49,837 nt of DNA from positions 1-49,837 of the forward strand of contig CAZTII010000006.1 of assembly GCA_964613305.1 (NCBI GenBank). Reading direction: 5' to 3'. Position numbers and translations under genes: made by a program. This DNA is from CAZTII01 sp964613305. GTDB taxonomy: Bacteria; Bacillota_I; Bacilli_A; Erysipelotrichales; Erysipelotrichaceae. The notes under the pieces were generated by a model. It saw nothing but the letters and a program-made list of their open reading frames with translations, was not told the DNA's origin and did not search any database. Shown here piece after piece: positions 8,055-16,623 of this stretch (position 1 is the stretch's first letter; each line of letters starts with the position of its first letter).

Positions 8055-10608
8055 CTGCTTTCACCTCCAATGGTACAATACTTTGACTTTTTCTTTCTAT
8101 TCCTCTAAAACGAAGTATACTATCTAAATCACTATATGCTAATGCACCTTTACTAGGATTTAAGCGAATGTTTCCTTGTTTGATACTCTCGTAAAAATAA
8201 TCAATCGATTTTTCAAACCATTGTTCAACAATGTCAAAATCAATCGTTTTATACGATAAACCATCCTTTTTTATACTTACACCTTGAACATAACTTCCAC
8301 TCATATCTAAACCATCCGCTTTATAAAATATTTTACCGTTAAGTTTATGACCACTTTTCATCTTTTCTTTTATTTTTTCTTCACTTATTTCTTCCATTTT
8401 ACCCCTAGAAACATTAAATTCACTTAAGGAAAATTTAGGATTATCTAAACCAATAATATTAACCCCAATCACTTTTTTATTTGTTATTCGATGATAAATA
8501 ACAGCGTAATACAACAATTGAATCGACTCTAAGGCATTAATGGATGGATTGCTTAACTCTTTCTTTGTCGTCTTATAATCAACAATACGAACTCCTTCCG
8601 CATTCTCATCAATACGGTCAATAATTCCTTTTAACCTTACTTTATTGTTAATAATTTCTTCGTACTTTAATTCACAATGTGTAGGAATTAATGTTGTGTA
8701 TTTCTCCATATCAGCTAATACTTCCAATTTACTTTTAATACTATCCAGTAATTGACATTGAATACAATCAATCGTTTGTTTCTTTGTTGGATGAAGTACT
8801 TTCATCTGCTCAAAATAATCATCACTCAATAGCTTTATTTCTTCGACAGCGACATCACAATATTTTTTTCCTTTTTGGTTAACTAATTTTTCCATTATTG
8901 TATGTTGTAAATTACCAAGTGTTCTTCGATCAATCTCAATTTCTTCGTCGCGCTTTAATTTCAATCCATCGACTAAAAAATAATGGTATTCACATTTAGC
9001 ATATCTTTCTAAAGCACTAATGCTTGTCTGTAAAACATCATCCTTAAAAAATAATGATTGCGCAACTTCTTCACTAATAAAATGAGAACGATAATAGTAT
9101 TGATCATACGATTGAACTTCATATTTTCTAGCTTTATTAAACATCATTTCCATCTCTAGTGAACATTCAATTTGTTTTCCTAAGCCATCACTTTCAGCAT
9201 ACGAAAAATTAATTTCCTTTTTTCCACACGTTAAAATCCAATCCATATCCTTTTTATGAACATCGATTCTTTCTTTTAATGATGGATAACCACTATTTTC
9301 TACATAGCTTTCATCGAATAAACCACTTCTTCCTTTAAAACCAGGATAATGTTTTTCATCGACACCAAGCACATACGCAATATCACGAGCTAAAATCTTC
9401 GTTTTACTATCAGTAACAAGGACACTTGTTCCAACGGATTGTTTTAGTGTCACTCCTTGGTCACAAAGTTCTAACCAAAATTGAAATGATTGTTCATCAA
9501 TGATATACGAAATTCCATCTTCAATTTTTCCTTTAATCGCCATTAATTCTTCTTTAGAAAAAGATGTTGATTGAATCATCATCTCATAACTTCGAACAAT
9601 GACATCACTAATGGATTGAAGGGAAAGAAGTGACTCAATTGTGCTACGATGTTCTTCCATATACGAAAAAACTGTTTCTTCTTTTTTACGTAATGTTTCT
9701 ATTTCATATGGATGTAAACTATCATTAAATACTAAGACACTTTCTTTAGTACATAACTGAGAAAAAGGAATGGAAAATCTACTTAAAAAGTCGTATACGG
9801 CGCTATGATAAGGCAATAAACCATACGCCATGCATTGAGCAATACTACCACTATTTCCTTCTTTAAATAGTGTATAAGACGCTTGTAACGCTAAAACACA
9901 TCGATTCATTACTGTTTCATTAATAATAGTAAAAGGAATATTATAACGATGAAATACTTGTTTAATTAAACCGTATTGTTTTTCCGGTTGTAAACAAACT
10001 AAAGAAACATCCTTAGCGTCATATCCTTTTTTAATGATATCCTGAGCAATCGCTTCAATTTCCTCACGATACGTCAAGGCGTAATACAATGATTGTTTAC
10101 AATCATGTTTTTCTTCAATGATAACTGCGCCACGTTGAAGTAGTGTATCAACGATGCGTTTTTTAAAAACAGTATCCATGGAAGTACAATATAAATATAT
10201 GTCACTTTCGTCAATAGTAGACAATACCTCATTGTATTTTTCTTCAATAAAGCTAACTTCCATGCATTTCTTAATCATCTTTTTCAATTCAATTTCTTGC
10301 TTATTTCTTTCAGGCAAAAAATCACAATCAATTGAAAGTTGTTTACATTCTTTCACAAAAGAAATAATTTCTTGAATAAATACTGGATAATTTAATAATG
10401 GTTTTAATAGCTCAACATCAACTTCTTTTATTTTATGATACGCTTTCATCATGATTTCTGTTTCGCTATCAATCATCGTTATTTTTGATTGTAACCATTG
10501 GAACAATGGTATAAAAACAATATCAGACAATGCCTTTGTATTTTCTTCAGCTAATATTTTTTTTGTCACTTGTTCTTTTACACTATTTGAAACACAAACT
10601 ATTTTCAT
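8041..10608 (-). CDS. addB: AddB-like helicase/nuclease subunit B lacking Fe-S cysteines
   Basis: Partner of AddA in end resection. The start at 10608 (855 residues) is chosen because GAGGTG precedes it; an ORF start at 10704 would read back through a terminator. The C-terminal nuclease is intact by eye: LGNLQH (His569), GIIDRID (Asp663) and VDYKT (Asp677, Lys679). Two usual AddB features are missing. The N-terminus has no GxxGxGKS Walker A, and of the four Fe-S cysteines only the first survives (YAKCEY, Cys539); the C-terminal C-x2-C-x5-C is replaced by LAYSDLDSIL with spacing preserved (residues 823-832). It is also short against about 1170 residues in Bacillus. Assignment rests on the nuclease domain, the addA overlap and a vestigial helicase-like middle. 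Confidence 0.85.
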   Translation of the reverse strand: MKIVCVSNSVKEQVTKKILAEENTKALSDIVFIPLFQWLQSKITMIDSETEIMMKAYHKIKEVDVELLKPLLNYPVFIQEIISFVKECKQLSIDCDFLPERNKQEIELKKMIKKCMEVSFIEEKYNEVLSTIDESDIYLYCTSMDTVFKKRIVDTLLQRGAVIIEEKHDCKQSLYYALTYREEIEAIAQDIIKKGYDAKDVSLVCLQPEKQYGLIKQVFHRYNIPFTIINETVMNRCVLALQASYTLFKEGNSGSIAQCMAYGLLPYHSAVYDFLSRFSIPFSQLCTKESVLVFNDSLHPYEIETLRKKEETVFSYMEEHRSTIESLLSLQSISDVIVRSYEMMIQSTSFSKEELMAIKGKIEDGISYIIDEQSFQFWLELCDQGVTLKQSVGTSVLVTDSKTKILARDIAYVLGVDEKHYPGFKGRSGLFDESYVENSGYPSLKERIDVHKKDMDWILTCGKKEINFSYAESDGLGKQIECSLEMEMMFNKARKYEVQSYDQYYYRSHFISEEVAQSLFFKDDVLQTSISALERYAKCEYHYFLVDGLKLKRDEEIEIDRRTLGNLQHTIMEKLVNQKGKKYCDVAVEEIKLLSDDYFEQMKVLHPTKKQTIDCIQCQLLDSIKSKLEVLADMEKYTTLIPTHCELKYEEIINNKVRLKGIIDRIDENAEGVRIVDYKTTKKELSNPSINALESIQLLYYAVIYHRITNKKVIGVNIIGLDNPKFSLSEFNVSRGKMEEISEEKIKEKMKSGHKLNGKIFYKADGLDMSGSYVQGVSIKKDGLSYKTIDFDIVEQWFEKSIDYFYESIKQGNIRLNPSKGALAYSDLDSILRFRGIERKSQSIVPLEVKADEVE

Positions 10609-10628
10609 ATGACACCTCACATGCAATA

Positions 10629-10637
10629 ATTGTATCA
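10629..10637 (-). promoter_or_regulatory. addB: Extended -10 promoter of addBA
   Basis: Read on the minus strand, TGA-TACAAT is an extended -10 element 21 bp before the addB ATG. The region where a -35 box would be is occupied by the preceding terminator and shows no good match, so the extended -10 would have to suffice. The transcript leader would be very short. Confidence 0.4.
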
Positions 10638-10643
10638 CACCAC

Positions 10644-10670
10644 AAAAAAAAGTCCTACCTAACGTAGGAC
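10644..10670 (-). terminator. Terminator after the DUF4428 gene
   Basis: On the minus strand GTCCTAC-GTTAG-GTAGGAC is followed by eight T residues. It closes the SPFH/DUF4428 unit and separates it from addB, which supports the downstream addB start. Confidence 0.88.
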
Positions 10671-10735
10671 ACATCTCCTTTCTTTCTATTAACCTAGATA
10701 ACAATCATCCCCATGAACATTTTCTAGTTATTAGT

Positions 10736-11458
10736 TTATTTATTAATAGCGCCACCACAGTATTCACAACAGCCACTACTATCAGGTAATGTTGTCGCTC
10801 CACAATGAGGACATGTAACACTTGTTTTTGGTTTATTCGCCGAAACAACTCGTTCACGAACATCTTTCTGCATTTCTTGAAGCATTTTCTTCACATCTTC
10901 AGCTTCCATCATTGTACTAGAATATTCATAAGAATCTTTTCCAACAATAGAATTACGATTGACACGATAACGAATTTCACTAAACCATGGATGATTTACA
11001 TTAATGACGATAAATACATCGTAACTAAATTCATAACGTGGTGGATTATAACTGCGACTAGTACCATCTTGTAACTCTTGCATAATTTCATTACGATCTT
11101 CATCAACTAAAATCGAACAACCAGTAAATTGATTAAACGACAAGATATCTGGATTTTTATCTTTATATCGTTGTTCACAACTTACTAACCAATATTCTTT
11201 ATCTTCATCAAGACGCACACGATAATAGTTACCCGCTGCTTTTGTTTCATTAAATTCCGCAACTTTGGCTTTATTTTCTTCACGATAACTATGATGATTT
11301 TTCATATCACTTACCGTAAAATTACGTCTACCAGTTAGAAATGGAGAATTATTCGCTGCACATTTATTACACATGTTTCCATCTTCTAATTTATTATTAC
11401 CAAATAAACCTATTTTTTCACCACAGAAATCACAAAACTTTTTATCAAAAAATCCCAT
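10736..11458 (-). CDS. DUF4428 zinc-ribbon protein
   Basis: Function not known. The N-terminus is a DUF4428 module with a four-cysteine zinc site: KFCDFCGEKIGLFGNNKLEDG near residues 8-28, a second CNKC pair near 31-34, and a conserved tail with yRE.N near residue 60. The C-terminal 30 residues form a zinc ribbon (CPHCG ... CCEYCGG). The middle, about residues 75-190, is an uncharacterised domain rich in charged and aromatic residues with no membrane segment. Its ATG lies two bases after the stop of the SPFH gene, with AGAGAGG as binding site, so the two are coupled and likely act together. Cytoplasmic protein of 240 residues; no enzyme motif seen. Confidence 0.8.
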   Translation of the reverse strand: MGFFDKKFCDFCGEKIGLFGNNKLEDGNMCNKCAANNSPFLTGRRNFTVSDMKNHHSYREENKAKVAEFNETKAAGNYYRVRLDEDKEYWLVSCEQRYKDKNPDILSFNQFTGCSILVDEDRNEIMQELQDGTSRSYNPPRYEFSYDVFIVINVNHPWFSEIRYRVNRNSIVGKDSYEYSSTMMEAEDVKKMLQEMQKDVRERVVSANKPKTSVTCPHCGATTLPDSSGCCEYCGGAINK

Positions 11459-11460
11459 AT

Positions 11461-12765
11461 TTATCCTCTCTTATCCGTATCATCAAATACATCGCCACAT
11501 TCAGGACAAAACTTAGGTGGAGTTGATGGATTATCTGGTTTCCAACCACAACGGTTGCATTGATAAACCGCATTTGCGGACGGACGAGGTGAAGCGCATT
11601 CCGTACAGAATTTACCTTTATTCACCGTTCCACAACTACATTTCCATTCACCTTCTGGTTTTGGTTTAGCACATTCCGTACAGAATTTGCCTTGATTTAC
11701 TGCTCCACAACTACAAGTCCATCCACCAACCGGTGCTTGAGGTGCTTGTTGCGTTTGTTGTTGATTCATTGAGAACAATGTTGATGCATTACTTCCAGCA
11801 TTTTGAGCCATGTTCATTCCAGCAAAAGCCATAAATGACCCTTGTCCTTCATTCGCTGCTGCAGCTTTCATCGCATCCGCTTGAGCACTAATCAAATGAG
11901 CCGCAGCCATGTTTGGATTACGTAATGTTGCACTCTTTTGTAATTCTTTAATCGTAGCTTCATCTTCTGGATTTGCCGTAACCGAACTTACACCAAATGA
12001 TACAATCGATAAACCACGTAAATCTTTCCATTTAGCACTTAAAATATCATTTAACGCATCCGCAAGTTCATTTGTATGACCAGGCAATGCACTATAACGA
12101 ATTCCCATTGCTGAAATTCTAGCAAACGCTGGTTGAAGCGCCGTTAATAATTCTGTTTTAAGTTGGCTATCAATAATGTCTCTAGTATAATTATCACTAA
12201 TATTGCCACAAACATTTTTATAGAATAATACTGGATCTAATAATTTATATGAATATTCACCAAAACATTTAATGTTAATATCCATATCTAAACCAATATT
12301 TTGATCAACTACTCTAAACGGAACAGAATTTGCCGTACCATATTTATTACCAATGATTTCTTTTGTGTTAAAGTAATAAACACGTTGATCTTTTCCAGTA
12401 TCTCCACCCATTGTAAAACGTTTTTTAAAAGTGCTAAAACTGTTCTTTAATCCTTCACCAAATCCACCATAAAGCATAGAAGGTTCTGTCGAATTATCCC
12501 AAACAAACTCACCTGGTTCACTACAAAATTCAGCAATAAACCCTTGTTCAACGATAATCATACATTGACCATCATTCACCGCAATAATCGAACCATTAGA
12601 AATTATATTCTCTTCACCTTTTGTATTCGAGCTGCGATTACTTGTTCTTTTTTGTCCTTTTGTCACTAAAACATTCGCTGGCATTGATTCACAATAAAAA
12701 TACTCACGCCATTGGTCCGCTAAAACACCAGATAGTGCTCCAACACCTGCTTTTAATAAGCCCAT
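11461..12765 (-). CDS. SPFH-domain protein with C-terminal zinc ribbons (YdjI-like)
   Basis: Resembles Bacillus YdjI and other SPFH proteins often labelled virion-core-protein-like; these act as membrane-associated scaffolds, and YdjI belongs to a membrane-stress-linked operon in Bacillus. The ATG at 12765 (434 residues, MGLLKAGVG) is chosen for the strong AAGGAGGG before it; a start 10 codons upstream lacks a site. Residues about 10-300 form the SPFH region (EYFYCESMPANVLV, GECVD-type turn EPGEFVWD, then YGTANSVPFRVVD). An Ala/Met/Gln-rich linker follows. The C-terminus has three Cys-rich ribbons: WTCSCGAVNQGKFCTEC, a near repeat WKCSCGTVNKGKFCTEC, and a rubredoxin-like CNRCGW...CPECG. Coupled to the DUF4428 gene two bases downstream. 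Confidence 0.85.
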   Translation of the reverse strand: MGLLKAGVGALSGVLADQWREYFYCESMPANVLVTKGQKRTSNRSSNTKGEENIISNGSIIAVNDGQCMIIVEQGFIAEFCSEPGEFVWDNSTEPSMLYGGFGEGLKNSFSTFKKRFTMGGDTGKDQRVYYFNTKEIIGNKYGTANSVPFRVVDQNIGLDMDINIKCFGEYSYKLLDPVLFYKNVCGNISDNYTRDIIDSQLKTELLTALQPAFARISAMGIRYSALPGHTNELADALNDILSAKWKDLRGLSIVSFGVSSVTANPEDEATIKELQKSATLRNPNMAAAHLISAQADAMKAAAANEGQGSFMAFAGMNMAQNAGSNASTLFSMNQQQTQQAPQAPVGGWTCSCGAVNQGKFCTECAKPKPEGEWKCSCGTVNKGKFCTECASPRPSANAVYQCNRCGWKPDNPSTPPKFCPECGDVFDDTDKRG

Positions 12766-12917
12766 ACTATCCCTCCTTGTCATCAATTTAGACACTTTTC
12801 TATCTATATTTTACAAATAAATTGATAATTCAACTATCCTTTATAGGATGAATGTCCACTATTCTTTACACCCTAAAGGGTGATAGATAAAAATAGTACT
12901 AATCTAAAACAATGTGG
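12766..12917. other. Intergenic region with two small palindromes upstream of the SPFH gene
   Basis: Contains ATCCT-TTAT-AGGAT (about 12837-12850) and CACCC-TAAA-GGGTG (about 12869-12882). They lie upstream of the minus-strand SPFH gene and could be operators or leader hairpins. I found no convincing -35/-10 pair here, although a promoter must lie in this stretch. No ORF supported. Confidence 0.3.
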
Positions 12918-12963
12918 AAAAGTGACCTAAAAGCTTATTATTACAGGCTTTTAAGTCACTTTT
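12918..12963 (-). terminator. Terminator of the two-component/efflux operon
   Basis: A long hairpin: 17-nt arms (12918-12934 and 12947-12963) with one mismatch and a 12-nt loop, ending in a short T-run on the minus strand and a T6 on the plus strand. It lies 21 bp after the MacB-like permease stop. Confidence 0.65.
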
Positions 12964-12984
12964 TTATTGATTATTGTAAAACAC

Positions 12985-14229
12985 TTATTCGTATCGTAAT
13001 GCTTCAATTGGATCAAGCTTGGATGCTTTGTTGGCTGGATAATAACCAAAGAAGATACCAATCATCATTGAAAAAGTAACCGCGATGATTGCTGCTTGAA
13101 TGCTTGGTGTAGCTGGATAACCCATCATCTTTGAACCAATACTTCCTACAATCATCCCTAACACTATTCCTATAATTCCACCGATTCCACTAACAAATAT
13201 TGATTCGATAATAAATTGACTTCTAATTGTTGACCCTTTTGCACCTAAAGCCATTCTAATCCCAATTTCCTTTGTTCTTTCTGTTACTGATACCATCATG
13301 ATATTCATAATACCAATTCCACCAACCAATAACGATATGGCGGCAATAGCACTAATTCCTAATTTTAATTTATTCATCATATCATTTTCCGATTTAATCA
13401 TACTACTCATACCAAAAGTAGTCACATCGTACGTATCGTTTTTGGTGTAATAGCTTGATAAGAAAGTTGTCGCTTCTACCTGAAATTTCTTTACATCCAA
13501 TCCTTGTGTAGGACATGTTTTTATCGTTTGAAATACCATTGGTTTCCTTGAAAGTTTAAAGGCAGTTGAATATGGAATTAAAGCATTGGTAGGGGTATTT
13601 TTATCGATGTGTTGACTTGCTTCTAATTGATAAACACCAACAATAATGAAATTAGTAATTCGTTTATTGATGTCAATTTCAACTACTTTTCCTAATGCTA
13701 CTTCATTTGTTCCATATAAATCCTTTGCAAACTTATCACTAACAACCACATGATTACTTCCTTTTTCAATATCTTTTTCTTCTAGAAAATGACCTGATAC
13801 AAGTTTTAGCTTATTAAACGTTAAATATTGTTCATTTGTTCCTATTACATTAATAATTGATTTATATTTTTTGTTTTTTATTGTATCTTGACCAATTGTT
13901 TCTTCTATTGTCAATGATTCTAATTTACTTTTAAATGTTTTTTGAAATTCATGAATCATCTTCTCTGAAATCATATCGTTTTCGCTCATCGCTCTAACAT
14001 CGTTGTTTTGTCCTGATTCATCCATGTTTTTTGCCGAAACATAAATTTCTACATTTCTAACACCAAATTTTTGCATTTCTTTATTAACGCCAGCCGCAAT
14101 AGAATCACCAATCGTTACAATCGCAATAACTGAACCAATACCAATAATAATTCCTAACATCGTCAGTATTGCACGTAATTTATTTGCTTTAATTGAATTT
14201 AAAGCAATAATAATGTTTTCCTTTAACAT
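12985..14229 (-). CDS. MacB-like ABC transporter permease
   Basis: Membrane half of a MacAB-type exporter or peptide/antibiotic efflux pump. At 414 residues it has the family layout: an N-terminal membrane segment (RAILTMLGIIIGIGSVIAI), a large extracytoplasmic MacB_PCD domain (about residues 45-270), then the FtsX-type domain with three membrane helices and the motif ERTKEIGIRMALGAKG near residue 320. The C-terminus DPIEALRYE is typical. GGAAG lies before ATG 14229, and the start overlaps the ATPase stop by 7 bp. In Gram-positives such units with a HlyD-like adaptor and a dedicated two-component system respond to envelope stress or export small molecules; the substrate here is unknown. Confidence 0.92.
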   Translation of the reverse strand: MLKENIIIALNSIKANKLRAILTMLGIIIGIGSVIAIVTIGDSIAAGVNKEMQKFGVRNVEIYVSAKNMDESGQNNDVRAMSENDMISEKMIHEFQKTFKSKLESLTIEETIGQDTIKNKKYKSIINVIGTNEQYLTFNKLKLVSGHFLEEKDIEKGSNHVVVSDKFAKDLYGTNEVALGKVVEIDINKRITNFIIVGVYQLEASQHIDKNTPTNALIPYSTAFKLSRKPMVFQTIKTCPTQGLDVKKFQVEATTFLSSYYTKNDTYDVTTFGMSSMIKSENDMMNKLKLGISAIAAISLLVGGIGIMNIMMVSVTERTKEIGIRMALGAKGSTIRSQFIIESIFVSGIGGIIGIVLGMIVGSIGSKMMGYPATPSIQAAIIAVTFSMMIGIFFGYYPANKASKLDPIEALRYE

Positions 14230-14924
14230 ACAGCTACTTCCTGCACAACATCACTAACAATGTGACCATCTTTTAATGTGATAACTCTTGGTACTTCTTT
14301 TGCTAGTTCACTACTATGAGTAATAAGAATGATTGTTTTACCATTTCGATGTAATTCATGAAATAGATTCATCACTTGTCTTGACGTTTGACTATCTAAA
14401 GCACCCGTCGGTTCATCCGCTAAAATAATGGATGGATCATTTGATAACGCTCTAGCAATCGCCACTCGCTGTTTTTGCCCGCCACTTAATTCATTAGGAT
14501 CATGACTCATCCTATTTTCCATGCCTACTAATGTAAGAAGTTCTTTCGCTTTTTTCGTGCGTTCACTTTGACTGACTCCCTTATATAAAAGGGGTAATTC
14601 CACATTTTTTAAAGCACTTGTTCGAGCGATTAAATTAAAGTTTTGAAATACAAATCCAATATTTTTATTTCTAATGTCACTCATTTGATTTTTTGTTGCT
14701 TCTTTGACGTTTAAAGTCTCTAAATAATAGTCACCTTTTGTTGGCTTATCCAATACACCAATAATATTCATCAATGTACTTTTCCCACTACCACTTTCTC
14801 CAACAATCGCTACAAATTCATGTTTATAGATAGTGATATCAATTCCATGGAGTATTTCTAATTCATTTTCTTTACCGATATTGTATGTTTTAACGATGTT
14901 TTTAAGTTCAATCACTTTCTCCAT
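14223..14924 (-). CDS. MacB/LolD-type ABC transporter ATP-binding protein
   Basis: Drives the adjoining permease. 233 residues with Walker A GESGSGKST near residue 41, Q-loop VFQNFNL, signature LSGGQKQRVAIARAL, Walker B IILADEPTGALDS and switch His in LITHSSELA. All catalytic motifs are intact. It starts at 14924 behind GGAGG and lies one base after the adaptor stop at 14926, so adaptor, ATPase and permease form a tightly packed trio. The LolD/MacB branch is supported by the ADEPTGALD string and by context. No sign of truncation. Confidence 0.95.
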   Translation of the reverse strand: MEKVIELKNIVKTYNIGKENELEILHGIDITIYKHEFVAIVGESGSGKSTLMNIIGVLDKPTKGDYYLETLNVKEATKNQMSDIRNKNIGFVFQNFNLIARTSALKNVELPLLYKGVSQSERTKKAKELLTLVGMENRMSHDPNELSGGQKQRVAIARALSNDPSIILADEPTGALDSQTSRQVMNLFHELHRNGKTIILITHSSELAKEVPRVITLKDGHIVSDVVQEVAVC

Positions 14925-14925
14925 C

Positions 14926-16545
14926 TTAAAAGCCTCCAGCCTTAGTCATCGTTTGTTCTACTTTATCTTTAAGGCCATTCCAATCAGCGTTCGCTAAAAT
15001 TTCTACTCCTGGTACTACTCCATCACCACTAATTGATGCGTACAATTCAGTCGTATCATTTTTAGTCACTTTCATTTCTTTAAATGTACCATCACTTTGT
15101 TTCACTAAAATAAAGGAACCTTCATCTTTTTCTACAATCGCATCAATTGGAACTTTAATGACATCTTTTTTGGAAAACAACACAATTTCCGCTCTAGCTT
15201 TAGTACCAATAAACAGCTTGTCCGATGACGGTAATGCAATATCTACCTCAAAGTCACCTTCACTACTTGCGGTCGGTGATATTCTTGATAAAACACCTTC
15301 CACTTCATCTTTAAATGCGTCCGTTGTTACTTTAACTTTTTGACCAACACTAATCTTAGAAATATCATAATCTTGTACTTTCGCTGAAATCATTAGTTTA
15401 TTCGTTGATTGAATTGTCGCTATTGTACCACTTGGAACACTACCAACATTCACTTTCAATTCTGTAATTTTACCATCTGATTCTGCCTTTAAAATAGTAT
15501 TATTTAACTTTTCATTTAACTCTTTTAATAAAGTATCAGGATTGTATTCTTTAACTTTTTTACTAGTTTCTTTAATCGTTTCATCGATAGAATTCACTGA
15601 ATCATTTAACTCTTTTAAAACAGTTTGTTTTTCTAACACAGAAGAAGAATAAGCATTTTCAGCCGCTTTTTTCGCTTCTTTCGCTGATAATAATGCTTGT
15701 TGAGCTTGTCTAAATTTTTCACTTACTTCATCGTAATGAAAGATTGTTTTCACAGTATCAATTTCCGCTTTTTTATCACTCACTTCTTTTGCTTTCTTCA
15801 ATACTGAGCCTTCTACTGTCACATCACCATCTAACACATTTTTTTCGGCTTTCAATCTATCGTATTCCGCTTTATCCAAACTATAAGTAGGTAACTCTGG
15901 TTGTGTTGGTTCAGTTGGTACAACGAGTGTTAATTGTCTTACTGTTAAGGCTTGTAATTCTTTATCCAACGAACTATATTTTTCCGTTAATGCTTTCATA
16001 TTACTTTCAACAGTATCCAACTTACTCTTTGCATCATCAAATTCTGTTTGTTGTACTACTACAATATTATTTTTACTATCTAACTCCAGTTTATTTTGTT
16101 GAATAATTTTATTTTTTTCATTTTCAACAGCGTTTTTATTACTTATCGCCACTTCTTTTTGACGAACAACTTTATTGTATGCTTCTTGTAATGTTGACTT
16201 CTCGTTACCAATTTCTTTCATCTTTTCTTTCAATTCATGTTGAATCGACGAATCATCTAATTTCGCAATGATATCACCTTTTTTAACGATATCGCCAACC
16301 TTCACATTCACTTGAATTACTTTTGTGGTTAAATTAGTACTCACACTTGAGACTTCATTGGATTGAATTGTACCTTTAATATTTACCGAACTATACAATT
16401 CTCCTTTTTCTAACACAATGATTCTCTTACTATCATCGCTCACTTCTGTCTCTTTTATCGGTGTTTTTTTCGTCACAAAAAAAGCACCAATCATCATCGG
16501 TATCAGTAACAATACAATTGCTATTTTCATTTTATTTTTCATCAT
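14926..16545 (-). CDS. HlyD-like adaptor of a MacAB-type efflux system
   Basis: Membrane-fusion-type accessory protein that links the ABC pump to the outside of the membrane. ATG 16545 (539 residues) is preferred because AAAGGAG precedes it by five bases; an in-frame start seven codons upstream would overlap that site. It has one N-terminal membrane anchor (about residues 6-23), a lipoyl-like half (VKVGDIVKKGDIIAKLDD near 85-105), a very long Lys/Glu-rich coiled-coil hairpin (about 110-350), the second lipoyl half (ILKAESDGKITELKVNVG) and a C-terminal beta-barrel/membrane-proximal domain. The coiled coil is longer than in Gram-negative MacA. The operon context (two-component system before, ABC pump after) fixes the role. 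Confidence 0.88.
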   Translation of the reverse strand: MMKNKMKIAIVLLLIPMMIGAFFVTKKTPIKETEVSDDSKRIIVLEKGELYSSVNIKGTIQSNEVSSVSTNLTTKVIQVNVKVGDIVKKGDIIAKLDDSSIQHELKEKMKEIGNEKSTLQEAYNKVVRQKEVAISNKNAVENEKNKIIQQNKLELDSKNNIVVVQQTEFDDAKSKLDTVESNMKALTEKYSSLDKELQALTVRQLTLVVPTEPTQPELPTYSLDKAEYDRLKAEKNVLDGDVTVEGSVLKKAKEVSDKKAEIDTVKTIFHYDEVSEKFRQAQQALLSAKEAKKAAENAYSSSVLEKQTVLKELNDSVNSIDETIKETSKKVKEYNPDTLLKELNEKLNNTILKAESDGKITELKVNVGSVPSGTIATIQSTNKLMISAKVQDYDISKISVGQKVKVTTDAFKDEVEGVLSRISPTASSEGDFEVDIALPSSDKLFIGTKARAEIVLFSKKDVIKVPIDAIVEKDEGSFILVKQSDGTFKEMKVTKNDTTELYASISGDGVVPGVEILANADWNGLKDKVEQTMTKAGGF

Positions 16546-16601
16546 CAATACTCCTTTACAATCCAAAGTATAAATGATGAATCTTAAACTAGCCTAACTA
16601 C

Positions 16602-16623
16602 AACCTTAAGATTTCTTAAGGTT
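16602..16623 (-). other. Perfect inverted repeat at the sensor-kinase stop codon
   Basis: AACCTTAAGA and TCTTAAGGTT, 10-bp arms separated by two bases, overlap the kinase stop (16606-16608). There is no T-run after it on the minus strand. It could be a processing hairpin or partial attenuator between regulator genes and pump genes, or an operator of the response regulator. Confidence 0.4.

Noticed and set aside
10609..10704. Longer AddB start, 32 codons upstream
   Set aside because: The extension reads through a clear terminator hairpin and a promoter, and the inner ATG has its own GAGGTG site.
11640..11690. Near-identical Cys-rich segments in the SPFH protein taken as a DNA repeat
   Set aside because: They are two homologous zinc ribbons in one protein; repeat is explained by the domain duplication.
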